From Metellina segmentata (taxonomy: Eukaryota > Arthropoda > Arachnida > Araneae > Tetragnathidae), in assembly GCA_947359465.1 (NCBI GenBank), contig OX375881.1, positions 33,087,742-33,151,741 of the forward strand: a stretch of DNA of 64,000 nt, read 5' to 3'. Shown here piece after piece: positions 22,111-33,683 of the stretch. The notes beneath the pieces were generated by a model. That model did not search any database and was not told where the DNA came from. It was given only the letters and a program-made list of their open reading frames with translations. Numbering within the stretch: the first letter of the stretch is position 1; every line of letters begins with the position of its first letter. The translations under genes were made by a program, and so were the position numbers.

Positions 22111-22436
22111 AAAATATACTTTGTGTATTCTTGAATTTTTCCCACACTTCTTCCAAATCATTATACCTCTTTGAATCGATGCAAACTAGATTTTGTTCAG
22201 TATTGGGCTCCATAACGACATTCAATGAAGTTTAAAAGTTTGCAAGGTCATTATGCAATGTTACTTAATATATTTATACATGTGATTTGTTGCTACAAAT
22301 CTGTTATTACTGATAAGCTTAGATGCAACTGATTACTTCTGGCAAAATAGTACATTCACAGATATGTAAATTTTAGAAATGTACTTAATTTCTTTAAAAA
22401 ATTTTAATCTTCATACAAAGATTAAAAACCGACTAA

Positions 22437-22505
22437 TCAATCTACTGGTAAGGGTGCTACCAATGAATCGAAAGGATCCTAGTTTGAATACGGGGTAAAG
22501 CATGC
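22437..22505 (+). mobile_element. Worn SINE head
   Basis: The sequence around CTACTGGTAAGGGTGCTACC, then GATCCTAGTTTGAATACGGG, resembles the A- and B-box layout of the 10.3-kb SINE head, with B-box AGTTTGAATAC. The body is not recognisable. Confidence 0.45.
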
Positions 22506-22509
22506 GTGG

Positions 22510-23660
22510 TTTGTCCCCTTTAAAACCATAAAACTTCACAAGAGAGCTTTACACAGAGATTAATCAACACAAAACGTCAAAAACTGTCACGAGTGTAGCG
22601 ATCAAAAAAAGCACACTAAACGGATAAAGATCAAACAGCTGCTTTGGTTTGTCTAAAGCAACAAAACTTTTCCACCAAATTCAAGAAGTAAAGCTAGTGA
22701 CTATAAAATTGGTTGAGAGAGTGAGACTGTATATCTCAACTATTAGTGTTTTTTTTTTACTGAGCAGTCTTGGAGTAATTAGTTGTGTTAAACAGTACAG
22801 ATATAACAAGGATGTAACGACGAGCATGAAAATATCCCTGCATTAAAATGTTAATATTTCTGTTTAAAGTGCACGTACACACTAGAAGTTTATTTATTTT
22901 TTAATTTTAACTATAAAAATCCAGTTTTTGTCACAGTAGGTCATTGGTTTATGCTTAAAACTGTTTCAGTGAGAAAAAATTATGTTCAACAAATTATTAA
23001 TTAGCTAATTAAGATATAATGAGCTAATTAGCATGTTTTTTTAACAGTGATATCTAAAATTCTAATTTGTCTAGAAAGACAATTCTAATTGGAAATTATT
23101 TCCAATATTATTCTTCTTGTTTTGACCCTCAAACAATTTTCTAGAGAGAAAGAGTTTTCTGTTACAACTTTTTTCGCCAGAAATGCGTAAAAAATCACGA
23201 TTTTTTCTAGAAGTTCAGAATTTAAAAATCCATTAAAAATTTATTTATTAACTAATAACGCTGATTGAGTTTCAAAACATCCACTGTATTATGTAGATTA
23301 TAATGATACAAAAATAATTATAATAGATTCATTTATTGTTGATTTACCACTGTTTGAACAAAGCATCCTATTGCAAAAACTTGTTTCTTCAGAAATTGTG
23401 TTTAAAGTTTTGGAAACACGTCTGTTCATGGTGACAGTACCTATCAAAAACCTTTGTAACTAGAAAACTATTTCGAATATTTTCAAGATCTTGGCATCGT
23501 TTAAAAGCTAAAGAATTGAAAAATATTATTTTGAAGCAATAAAAAAAATTTAGTTTCTGTTGGATTTTCAGAATTTCTAGCGTGTACATACACATTATGT
23601 GGATAATTATGACTTACCATTGAATGAAATTGACAAGAGTTTGTATTTTACGAAACATTC
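22510..23660. other. AT-rich unique DNA
   Basis: No gene or repeat is recognised up to the LINE boundary. Confidence 0.5.
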
Positions 23661-23665
23661 AAATG

Positions 23666-24590
23666 CAAATTTTATAATTTTCATAGATGATATAGGTCAG
23701 GGGATCAAGAATAGAATCAGTATATTTGCAGATGACTTAAAAATATGGGGGACAGTGGATACCAAGTTACAGATAGGAAATTTACAAGGAGATTTTGATA
23801 AGATATCCGAATGGGCTGTAAAATGGGGTATGTCATTTAATGTAGGGAAATGTCAAGTTCTGCATATGGGTTACAGGAACAGTGGAGCCGAGTACTGTCT
23901 GCAGGGAGTAAAGGTAAAGGAGGGATAAACAGTCAAGGATCTTGGGGTGATAATTCACAGGGATTTTAAAATGGGTCACCAATGTTCAGCTGCGGGTAAA
24001 AAGGCTAATAGGTTATTGGGGTATATTAAAAAGACTGTAACTTCAAGGGATATGAATATAATCTTGCCATTATATAAGGGTTTAGTAAGACCACATCTAG
24101 AATATGCTGTACAATTCTGAGCTCCATATATGAGAAAGGACATAGAATCAATTGAAAGGGTTCAGCACAGAGCTACAAAAATAATAAAGGGGCTAGCAAA
24201 TTTTGACTATAATGAACGTTTAAGTAAGCTAAACATGCATACACTGGAAAAAAGAAGAAGGAGGGGGGGGATTTGATTCAGCTTTTCAAGTTTGTAAAAC
24301 AAGGGGACACAGAGGGCTTAAATTTCAATAGGGATAACAGAACAAGGGGCCATGGGTATAAATTGAATAAGACACATTTTAATCGGGATTTAAGGAAAAA
24401 CTACTACTTTAATAGGGTAATAGACAGTTGCAACGCGTTGCCAGAAAATATAGTTAATTCAAAGGGAGTGTACGAATTTAAGACACAATTGGATAGTCAG
24501 TGGGAATTGGAGAATTCATAAACAAAGGACCAGCCTTGTTGGGCTTGAGCCTGTAGCTGGTCGTCAATATTTGTATTTGTATTTGTATAA
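23666..24590 (+). pseudogene. 5'-truncated CR1/L2-like LINE reverse transcriptase
   Basis: The C-terminal half of a non-LTR retrotransposon ORF2 is recognisable. In order it has the reverse-transcriptase motif FADDLK (~23728), the thumb region around DLGVIIHRDFK (~23938), LYKGLVRPHLEYA (~24073), IERVQHRATKII (~24150) and a C-terminal stretch with RGHGYKL (~24345) and an F-K-LD end. The 3' end is a short TTTGTA tandem tail (24568-24588), as in CR1/L2-type elements that lack a poly(A) tail. The upstream endonuclease and most of the fingers are missing, the usual 5' truncation. It is dead: in-frame stops at 23926-23928 and 24118-24120, and a frameshift at the G-run 24263-24270. The clade is inferred from motif style only. 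Confidence 0.88.
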
Positions 24591-24599
24591 ATTGATGCA

Positions 24600-25860
24600 A
24601 AGATTTCCTGCATCTTTCATTCCTTGATAATGATCAGGCAATACGTCAAGTAAAATAGTGAAAACAGATATTATCTTCATGTGTATTAAAACTTTATGTT
24701 TCCATCTAAAGGAGGGTGTATAATCAGATATACATTTAAACGAAGCACCATGGGACTTAAGCAGAAGGGGGAAACGATCCTATAAGGAATTCTCTGAAAA
24801 TGTTTTAAGTAAAAAACAGAAACGTGTAAAAAAAACACCTTTTTTTTCCTAAATCACTAGGTAAGAACAAAAAATATCTCGAAATCGCTTTTCCATCCCC
24901 AGAAAGAAAAGAACTCATCGAGAAAGAATTTTGAATTATTTCTCATTTGCTATCTCAGTCTCCATGATATCCTTTTCAAATGTAATCTCCTAGTAGTGAA
25001 AGCGTAGCACTCCGCGATGATATGGGCTCTGATTGCAGTGGATACACCTATGCATGCAAAACGCGAATAGCATAAAAATTGAAGATGTGTAGAAAAAAAG
25101 AGGATACGAGATATATTGAAGGAAAAGAACTTCATTTTCAATCTTCAAGCATTGTTCAAATCGTTCCCTTCGCTTTTTATGTGCCCTTTTTTCTTACTCC
25201 TGGTTTAAATCTGTATTTGAGTCCCTCCAGTTTACGTTTTTTCTGTCTGGCTGCTTCAATTTAAAATAAAAGGGGGATATATTTAGTTCTGTTTCCACTG
25301 CATTTCGATCACTAAGATATGATGAACGATTCATTTATTCTTTTTTTAACCTAAATTTTCTGTAACTGGTGTAAAACTTAAATTTGAAATATTTCTAACG
25401 TCATTCGGTACTAAAAGTTGCGTTGAGACGTGAATCGTAAGAATTAGTATTTGAATACTTAAACTGGATTAAATACATTTTCTCAGAAATTAACTGAACT
25501 ACGTAATATCATATAGAATTTTTAAAGATGTCTTATAGGCTTTGCTTTTGAATTACGTTTCAAAGGTGGTTCTAAGCAGATTCTTGGCACATAACGTGAA
25601 GAGGACTTCGTAACTGTTGGTTTGCCATTCTACAGTCATAAAGGCAACGTTATGCAACTCTAGATCTGGACATTTTACTTCGATCGCAGCAAAATGGTGC
25701 TCTTATTATAGTGTACAATATATATGAAAGTACGAACAGCACATGCAAACTACAAGAACTGAAGACAGTCTAACTGAAGAATTGAATTTCGGCACAATCT
25801 ATTAAAATTATTGGCTATCTATTAAAATTATAACAATCTGTTAAAATTACACAATCTATA
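24600..25860. other. AT-rich unique DNA
   Basis: No feature is supported between the LINE tail and the next MITE array. Confidence 0.5.
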
Positions 25861-25867
25861 AAAATTA

Positions 25868-26085
25868 TAAATGACTTCGACGAGACATCTCATCCATCAA
25901 GATCTGGTGAAGTACGTCAATGACATGATATCTCGTCCATTTAGATCTGGTGAAGTACGTCAATGACATGATATCTCGTCCATTTAGATCTGGTGAAGTA
26001 CGTCAATGACATGATATCTCGTCCATTTAGATCTGGTGAAGTACGTCAATGACATGATATCTCGTCCATTTAGATCTGGTCAGAT
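25868..26085. repeat. TTAA-MITE piece amplified as a 43-bp tandem array
   Basis: The array starts with TTCGACGAGACATCTCATCC and AAGATCTGGTGAAG, a MITE end. It then repeats a 43-bp unit (GTACGTCAATGACATGATAT, CTCGTCCATTTAGATCTG) four times with near identity, for example at 25907, 25950, 25993 and 26036. The palindrome is altered to ATGATATCTCGTC in the repeated unit. Near identity implies recent amplification. Confidence 0.88.
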
Positions 26086-26089
26086 TTTA

Positions 26090-26740
26090 ATAAGGGGAGA
26101 TGAATTGTTGGTGCAAAAATTCCATATTACACCAATTGGAATAACGATCCGTATAAGAAAAAATTTTGTATAGCCTGGCCACTGCAAGGCAATTTTCGAC
26201 GAACATAAACCACCAGAACGGTAAGAAGCTAAGATAATGTAATTGCCTGTGTAACACTGCTTTAAAAATTGTCAATTCTGTTTATGCGTATTATATCCAG
26301 CAATGTTATTTCTCAGCCTTCTAATGAAATAGACAAATATAGTGGAGTCGCTGTCGTAAGACCTCAGAAGTGTGGGTCACGTGGTCTTGGGAATCGACTT
26401 GGGCTAATTGGCTATTTGGTGTGGAATTATTCCTTGGATTAGGATTCGTGCTTTCTTCCGATAATACCACGTGTTTTCCAAACCGAGCGATCGGAAGAAA
26501 TAACATGAAACGGCACGCACATGCTCTCGTCTATCACATTAGAAGGCGGATGCATTATGTAGAATAAACGCGAGACATTATTTAGAATAATGTCTTTTCC
26601 CAGAGAATGAATCACATTAAGGTGGTAATCGAATGAATTTTGAGACTCAACATACCAAATTATATATATCCCACCCGTGTTGGGTTCGTCCAATTTGCAA
26701 CCGATTGGTTTGAGGCTTTGTAATAAGTCCATTCATCCCA
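26090..26740. other. Unique DNA, no gene recognised
   Basis: Overlapping short frames on both strands (65-97 codons, 26321-26732) have no recognised domain. No repeat partner was found. Confidence 0.45.
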
Positions 26741-26744
26741 GAGA

Positions 26745-27145
26745 CTATTTATGGTAGACTAACCAGTTACTTATCAATTATATTCTTCCGCTAAATGTTT
26801 ATAATCATAGTAATAAACGGATTAATTGAAATTCGGAAGTTTTAATTAAATATATAATTGGATTCAAATTAATCTAGTAAAACTTCTAGAACAGTAATCT
26901 ATAATAATTTAAACACGTTCAGAAATTATCACACACACACAAAGTCCCCCAATTTGGACGCCGTTGAAAAACTTGTAAAATTTCAGACTTGAAAATAAAT
27001 CAATTCCTCTCAGACTCACTTCATTGAAGACTAACTATCAATTACATTCTTTCTCTAGATGTTTATACTCAATAATAATACCTAGATTAATTGAAATTAG
27101 AAATACTTAATTTCAACGTAATTGGATTCAAATTAATGAAGCCAG
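26745..27145. repeat. Direct duplication, ~255-bp spacing
   Basis: The stretch 26757-26875 (ACTAACC...TATCAATTATATTCTTCC...GATTAATTGAAAT...TAATTGGATTCAAATTAAT) recurs, diverged, at 27030-27138. Confidence 0.65.
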
Positions 27146-27149
27146 GCAA

Positions 27150-28920
27150 CCCCCCACCCGAATAATTAAATGTAAATATTTTAAAACAACATGATTGTGC
27201 AGCCTGTGCAGAAACAAAAAAAAAATGGCACGGTGAACAGAGTAATGAAAATAGCACCCAACTCGCCTTCATTTAAGACTTAACGCCCTATTTAACGAAC
27301 CAGTTCGCTGTGCCTTATTTTTATCCAAAAAGAAAAGCCCGCTAATTTTTCAAATATGAAACGATATCGATTCTTCGCTATCGTTATATTTATATCCACC
27401 ATCGAAATGGAAGAAAGAGAACGGGAAAAAAGCAACGCATGCAGAAGTAATTACGGAAAAACGGGTGTTACTTAAAGGGAAATGTAGCGTTTATTTTTGT
27501 TTCATTAATGTCGAGCCCCTCTGAACATGCAGTCGATGATGGATGCCGACAAAAAGCTGTAAAAGGAAAATCAAAACCAACCATTCGCCATTTTCTTTCC
27601 CCCAAAAAGAACTGGGAAAGAAAAAGGTAGGAAAAATTTAAAAGCCTTCCATCCTGTGGAGGGTAGCCTTGCGCTGCTGTGGTACAACACAGCTTTCTGC
27701 CCCAAATAATGCTATTACCCAATTTCTTAAAGTGGATAATACGGCTAACATAAAAGAAGACATAACTTGATTTGCTATTTCCATCAGTAGTGTCCGTTCT
27801 AGTCCGGCATAGTCACTCTTCTTTAGAATTTTTTACTTATTTATTAGATAAAGAATTTATTTTCTAAAAGATGTTTCAGTTCTTTGGATTTTTCTTGTAA
27901 AAATTCAAAGCGCGTTCAGTTAGCCGATTTTTTTGCGTGAGGCTTTGTGCGTTTACTTTGGGGCAAAGCATTTTTAAGCTTGTTTCAGGCTATTTAATCG
28001 CGTCTTCTTATACCGATATAATTTTATCTGGAAATGGTTTTTTGAAAAGAAAGTATATAGTTGCAAAGGTATTTAAAAATGAGGAGAATTGATTTTGAAA
28101 AATTGCACGTGTAATGAAAGATGCTGGCCATAAAAAGAATATCGCGTAGAAAATGAATTTTTAAGTTGAGCATTTTCTGAGTTCCTGAATTAAATATATA
28201 AATGCAGAAAAAACTAGATCAAAAAGTTCTATTTTGCTTGACTGCGTTTTAATAAGAAAATTAAGCTTTTTCAACTCTCTTTATCGGAGTTTTCAATAAA
28301 TAATTTTAGTTTCTGCAAAAAGAATGATACACCTAAACGGAGATTCGTATTTAAACCAATTATTATTTTTTTTTATGTTGAGTTTTTACTACATAGGTAA
28401 TTTCTAATTGTTCGTTGAATAAAAATTTTCAGGCATGTTGATGTAAAATTTTGTCGTTTCTTTTACTTAACAACTCTTACCATGCCTCATGCTATTATAA
28501 AATCAAGTAGTCAAATGTGGCGAATTTTACACTACATAGATTTTAAATGCTTCCAAACAAAGTGATTAGCACACATTTTTTCTCAGATGCGTTCATAAGT
28601 AGAATTGAAGGAAATCAATATGAATTTTTTCATAAAGATTTTTTGGTTTCATCCAAAAGGTTTATATACGTTTTGTGCATTGAAAAAATTTGTTATATAA
28701 TTAAATTACGATATTCATACGCACATCAACTAATTAATTATGAACCGACAATTAATTTCTATTAATTAAATATTTGGTTACTGTTCTGAATTAAAACGAT
28801 TTTATTTGTTAGGTAAACTTTGAAAATATGATTAATCAAATTCAATATCTCCATATCTATATGGTTTTAATCTTTTGCTAAACGATTCTTGAAAACAAAT
28901 ATCTCTCTCAGCATGTTGGT
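27150..28920. other. Gene-free stretch
   Basis: No recognised element. The 84-codon minus-strand frame (27468-27722) and the 72-codon plus frame (28547-28765) have no identifiable domain. Confidence 0.45.
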
Positions 28921-28939
28921 CAAACGGTGTAGATTTGTA

Positions 28940-28987
28940 GAGAATATACACACACAAATATATATATATTTGTGTGTGTATATTCTC
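28940..28987. repeat. Perfect 48-bp AT/TG palindrome
   Basis: The sequence from GAGAATATACACACACAAAT to its exact complement around a TATATATA centre is a perfect, loop-free palindrome. A further partial arm (AATACACAAATATATA) follows directly. It could extrude as a cruciform. It has probably arisen by inversion of a CA/TA microsatellite. Confidence 0.95.
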
Positions 28988-28999
28988 AATACACAAATA

Positions 29000-29730
29000 T
29001 ATATTAATTTTGATATGTATGAATATTGACAAGGAAACACGTTCTTCAGAAAACTTAACACAGGTAAATGTCGCTGTCACATTTTAGTTGTTGCGGTCAT
29101 ATTTGAAACCTGAGCAACACCGGTTTACTCAGTTAGCTTCCATTAAATCTATCTCAAATTCTTTTAGTTACTTAATTCTGAATCAGATAAAGTGTGCATC
29201 ACTCATTTCGTAATTACATTCAGGTAATTCAAAAATAGTAATAGTTTAAGAAACAGTATTTATGCCGGGTGCTTTGAATATATCTAGCCAAATTGTAAAG
29301 GGTGGACGAAGGACCTAAAATAAATGTATTTTGTTTAGGTCAGGCGATAACATCGTTTCTGTGGCGTAAAATGTCATTCCCATGTCGAATTTTTCAACGT
29401 CATACATCGCTACATGAAACCGTTCGCAAATATCTAGCCTTAAAAATTTGGCAGGATTTTTTCGAAACGCTCTGTTTTATTCATCTGTGGGTTTATGTGA
29501 ATCAACATAACAAAATAATTTGGCCGATAATCCAAAAGCGATCCTTCAAGAACAAATTGCCTAGAATATGACAGTCTGGTTAATCCCAAGGCATTACGTG
29601 AGCGTGAGGTACTCATCCCTGCTACCACGAACTACGGGACATACTAGTCAACCTGAAAGAATTGGGGAAAGATAACTGGCATTTACCATGTGGACATTGT
29701 AGTCGAACTGGTAATCAAGCGTTTCAACCT
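29000..29730. other. Unique DNA, no gene recognised
   Basis: Short frames at 29302-29571 (plus) and 29440-29628 (minus) overlap and carry no known domain. Confidence 0.45.
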
Positions 29731-29734
29731 ACCA

Positions 29735-30115
29735 GATTTTTAATAGCAACATTGTATGGCCACAGTATAAACTTTGAGAATACTGCAATTATATGATGCA
29801 GAAGTTTCGTTGCTACTAGTTAAACCATCAGACGATAGTTATTAACCCTCCAAGCTTTTTGGATGAGATATTCCATCCATTCAGTTCTAACGTTTTCTTA
29901 ATCACGAGATACCAGTCTTTTAATAGCAACATCTTAAGCCTCTCGGCTTAAGATGTTGTAATTAATATAATATTTTAGAATTCCCAATCATATGATGTAA
30001 AAGTTTCGTTGCTAGAAGTTAATTCACTTGACGATAGTTTTTAACCTTTGATGAAACTTCCCATCCATCCAGTTCTGATGTTTCCTAAATGAGGAGGCAT
30101 TTCGTTGAGATAAGA
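29735..30115. repeat. Tandem ~181-bp duplication containing TTAA MITE sequence (copy 7)
   Basis: TTTTAATAGCAAC at ~29738 and ~29919 begin two units. Each continues through a GAAGTTTCGTTGCTA-like block and GACGATAGTT into a MITE-like end (TTAACCCTCC at 29842-29851; TTAACCTTTGATGAAAC at ~30042) and CCATCCAT/CAGTTCTAACGTTTTC-like sequence. The MITE portion is diverged from the family core. Confidence 0.65.
29927..29958. repeat. Perfect 14-bp-arm hairpin
   Basis: Arms CAACATCTTAAGCC (29927-29940) and GGCTTAAGATGTTG (29945-29958) flank the loop TCTC. There is no downstream T-run or gene, so it is not read as a terminator. Confidence 0.9.
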
Positions 30116-30940
30116 GAATTATAGACTATGTGGGAAAAAAAATCAAAGTCTAACTTGCATAGAATTGGTGAAAATTTATAATAGGTTTTTTCATTAGAAG
30201 CTGGTCTTTACAGGGCACATAACTCGACGGTAAACCAACAAGGCGGTTGAAAAAGAGAAATATTCATAACCATAAATTGAAAAAATATTTCTTTTAATAT
30301 CAAATGCATATTGATATCAATGGGGGGAGATCTGGATAAGTTTGGAAAAAAAACTGTTTTGCCTATTTCCTATTTTAGGCATTCTATCGATCGTCCTTAA
30401 TGTTACGTCATCCCGATCCATCTTTTTCTGTCCTTTCAATATCTTACCAATCCATCAATATACAGACCCATTTCATTAAATATTTTTCTTTATATAAAAC
30501 TTGTATTCAGGGACATTCTTCTGAGATGAATGGGAATTTAATACATCCCTGCTATAGACGATGAAATTTCTTTTCTCACAACTTAGTGGCTCTTGACGTT
30601 TTCAACACATTTAATTAAAACTTCATAAATCTCTTGTCTTTTATTGCATTTTTTTCACTTTCTTGGCTTCTATCTACATCTGTCTCTGACGCATTGTTTC
30701 TTGATTACATTTTTCGTCTTGTGAACTCTCCTTCTGTCTTCTTAGGCTGGCCACACATTGGTCCAGTATCATTGCTGCGGTGCGAAAAAGGTTGAAATGC
30801 ACATACGTTTAGACGTGTTTTCTTTACGAAAATGGAGTACGCATGGACTGTCAGATGATTTTTCCAAACTTGAATCAATCTGTAAAACCACCAAAAGCAG
30901 TGACAAACTCACTGATCCGTGGATACTCCTACATCAAGAG
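30116..30940. other. Unique DNA
   Basis: No gene or repeat is recognised. Confidence 0.45.
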
Positions 30941-30944
30941 TGCC

Positions 30945-31460
30945 AAAACATTTGCGATTGACAAATAACATTGATTTGTGTACATGGCTCAATCAATCGC
31001 ATGTTCTGTATTTTGAACCAATTGCCCTTAAGTAATGTCATGAATATCAATGAAAAATATCACTTGCCCACGTCGGCCCCTACACCAATAGGGAAAAGAA
31101 CCAAAACCTTCACAAACTTTTCTTACAATTGAGATTTATGATTAAGGCTCAATCAATCGCATGCGCTCAATCAATCGCAATTTTTTTTAATTTTTCAATG
31201 ACATCCCTTATTTCTGTATCAGAGGTATAACTACTTGTAATATAACTAAAAGCAATGGTCAAACTTACATTGAGTCACAGCGGCCCCTAAATCAAAGTGG
31301 AAGGGTACCAAAACATTTTCTCACAACCAAACTTTGATTTATGTATAAGGCTCAATCAATCGCATGTTCCGTACGAATTTCCGTTATGATACATCTGTAA
31401 TACCACGAACAAGGTGCTCTTTGACTTCTACAAATTCGTGCAATCAATAGCGAATGATTA
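30945..31460. repeat. Degenerate tandem repeat of ~165-205-bp units
   Basis: GGCTCAATCAATCGCATG occurs at ~30984, ~31146 and ~31350, with a fourth worn match near 31439. Between them CACGTCGGCCCCTAC/CAGCGGCCCCTAA, CCAAAACCTTC/CCAAAACATTT and GATTTATG recur in order. An extra CTCAATCAATCGCA sits at 31166. Confidence 0.8.
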
Positions 31461-31464
31461 ATGT

Positions 31465-32035
31465 CCATCAGGAAACAATTTACCAATTATCCTCATTGCA
31501 CTTCTCAGTTAGAAACATAAATATTCTCACCTGCGCAAAAATCAATAAGCATTGGGTGGCTTAGGGGTGCTATCTCATTTCGTATCCCAACAACTACGGA
31601 AAAGTGCAAGAGAAGCAAAATTAACATATTGTCTCATTAAATCATTCCAGTAATCTCATATTTATGACCCCTCTGCACACTTGAGAATTGAACTTGTTAA
31701 TAGAACTTATAACACGACTTGGACGAAAACGGTGTGAGTCAGTTATTGTATTCAGAAACTGATACGTCTCTTACTAGAGATTTGTTTGCGGTTGTATTTG
31801 TGTGTGTGTGAATAGCGCTTTGTATCGTTCCGCTTCAAATTTTACACTGAAGGAAGTTCTTTGACAGCATTTTCTCATCAAGCTGAAAAAGTATCATTCC
31901 AGGGATGAATTAGAGAACAATTTTTGCAAGTTCAAACCATACACACAGTTAGGTATGAAAAATCTGTAAATCTGGAATTGCGGTTTGGGAACAAAACACG
32001 GGACAGAACTTCTGTTTTCTTAAGTAAAGAATAGA
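31465..32035. other. Unique DNA
   Basis: No feature is supported. Confidence 0.45.
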
Positions 32036-32039
32036 TATT

Positions 32040-32345
32040 TGGATTTACGTCGTACTGTAACAACACAACGTACCATTGACAACGGTGCCTGATCAATACA
32101 ATAGGATAATTCATAATATCGGAGGACAACAGTTCGTTATTTTGAACGGTCATATAACGAAGTTAATACTTGAGTCAGCACCCCACTGTCCAAATTTCCA
32201 CACCATACCAATGGGACAATATTTGAGGACACGAGATATTAAAGTGCAACGCGTACACGGCGGTGATTGGTTAGCTCCAGTTTCGAACCTTTCGTGTTGC
32301 TAATTCGCGACTTTACCAACTGCTTACCAAATCGATTAACACTTT
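32040..32345 (-). mobile_element. tRNA-derived SINE, minus strand, founder of the 257-bp array
   Basis: GGATTTACGTCGTACTGTAA, CAACACAACG, CAGCACCCCACTGTCC and AATTTCCACACCATACCAAT give the SINE body in minus orientation. The head end on the plus strand reads CAGTTTCGAACC (B-box complement, ~32279-32290) and TTTACCAACTGCTT (A-box complement, ~32312-32325). The array downstream repeats the head half of this SINE. Confidence 0.75.
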
Positions 32346-33197
32346 CGCTGCCGATCTCGTGCCAGGACGTGATGTGGCGTCAACGCTAACGAGCCAATAT
32401 CGTGCCAGTGCGTGGTGTAGAGTGATGTCTCAATAGCAAGTTTCCACACCATGCCAACGGGACAACATTTGAGGACACGAGTTATTAAAGTGCAACGCGT
32501 ACACGGCGGTGATTGGTTAGCTCCAGTTTCGAACCTTCGTGTTGCTAATTCGCGACTTTACCAACTGCTTAACCAACTGCTTATCAAATCGCTTAACACT
32601 TTCGCTGCCGATATCGTGCCAGTACGTGATGTGGCGTCAACGCTAACGAGCCAATCTCGCGCCAGTGCGTGGTGTAGAGTGATGTCTCAATAGCAAGTTT
32701 CCACACCATGCCAACGGGACAACATTTGAGGACACGAGTTATTAAAGTGCAACGCGTACACGGCGGTGATTGGTTAGCTCCAGTTTCGAACCTTCGTGTT
32801 GCTAATTCGCGACTTTACCAACTGCTTAACCAACTGCTTATCAAATCGCTTAACACTTTCGCTGCCGATATCGTGCCAGTACGTGATGTGGCGTCAACGC
32901 TAACGAGCCAATCTCGCGCCAGTGCGTGGTGTAGAGTGATGTCTCAATAGCAAGTTTCCACACCATGCCAACGGAACAACATTTGAGGACACGAGTTATT
33001 AAAGTGCAACGCGTACACGGCGGTGATTGGTTAGCTCCAGTTTCGAACCTTCGTGTTGCTAATTTGCAACTTTACCAACTGCTTACCAAATCGCTTAACA
33101 CTTTCGCTGCCGATCTCGTGCCAGGACGTGATGTGGCGTCAACGCTAACGAGCCAATCTCGCGCCAGTGCGTGGTGTAGAGTGATGTCTCAATAGCA
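32200..33197 (-). repeat. Tandem array of 257-bp units built from a SINE head
   Basis: Complete units start at 32440, 32697 and 32954; a related partial unit precedes them from ~32200. The second and third ATG-anchored copies (32451, 32708) are essentially identical over 257 bp, and the fourth (32965) lacks a 12-bp duplication. Each unit holds the SINE's truncated body, its B and A boxes on the minus strand, and ~110 bp of non-SINE DNA (GTGATGTGGCGTCAACGC, GCCAGTGCGTGGTGTAGAG). An 80-codon frame per unit ends in a stop within the unit, so there is no repeat protein. Confidence 0.92.
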
Positions 33198-33199
33198 AG

Positions 33200-33640
33200 T
33201 CACTCGTTCACGCGGGAAGAGCTGCGCCATTTATTATCCGTTTCAATCGGTATTATGTGTTAGGTATGTGTGCTGGTATTGGCGTGGAGTAAAGGTTAGA
33301 AGCTAGTTGTAAAGGTATGGGGTTTCGAATTTATAGCTTTATTAGTTATTAAAAAAAATCTTGTAATGTGAGTTGTAGAGACGATAGTTCTGCAGGGCCT
33401 TCATGCCCACAAAAACTAAAAATGCAATCTAAAAAGGAATACACAGATGACGAAATTTCAAATTTGTTGGCTGAGCCTTTGCCATTCTATTCTGGTATTG
33501 GCGTGGTTCTGGTCTTGGTTTCTTCGAAAAACTCTTTTCTACGGCGAGGCATTAACTATCAACACATCCGCACGCGTCAAAGTGTGTGCATAGTGCGGCT
33601 TCTACAAACCACTGCTTCGCCCAACACCAGTTGACAAAAA
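33200..33640 (+). other. Unrecognised segment with a short frame
   Basis: An 88-codon frame (33368-33634) has an acidic N-terminal motif KKEYTDDEISNLLAE that loosely recalls the start of piggyBac-type transposases. CTGGTATTGGCGTGG occurs twice (33271, 33494), which suggests local duplication. The match is too short to call a gene. Confidence 0.25.
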
Positions 33641-33683
33641 AGTGCCACTGTTTACCATATTAGAGGATACTTCCTATGGTTTG

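Noticed and set aside
29927..29958. Hairpin considered as a terminator
   Set aside because: No T-run, no upstream gene, and the genome appears eukaryotic.
32451..33195. Repeated 80-codon frame as a possible repeat protein family
   Set aside because: Each unit ends with an in-unit stop and the sequence is the antisense of a SINE head.
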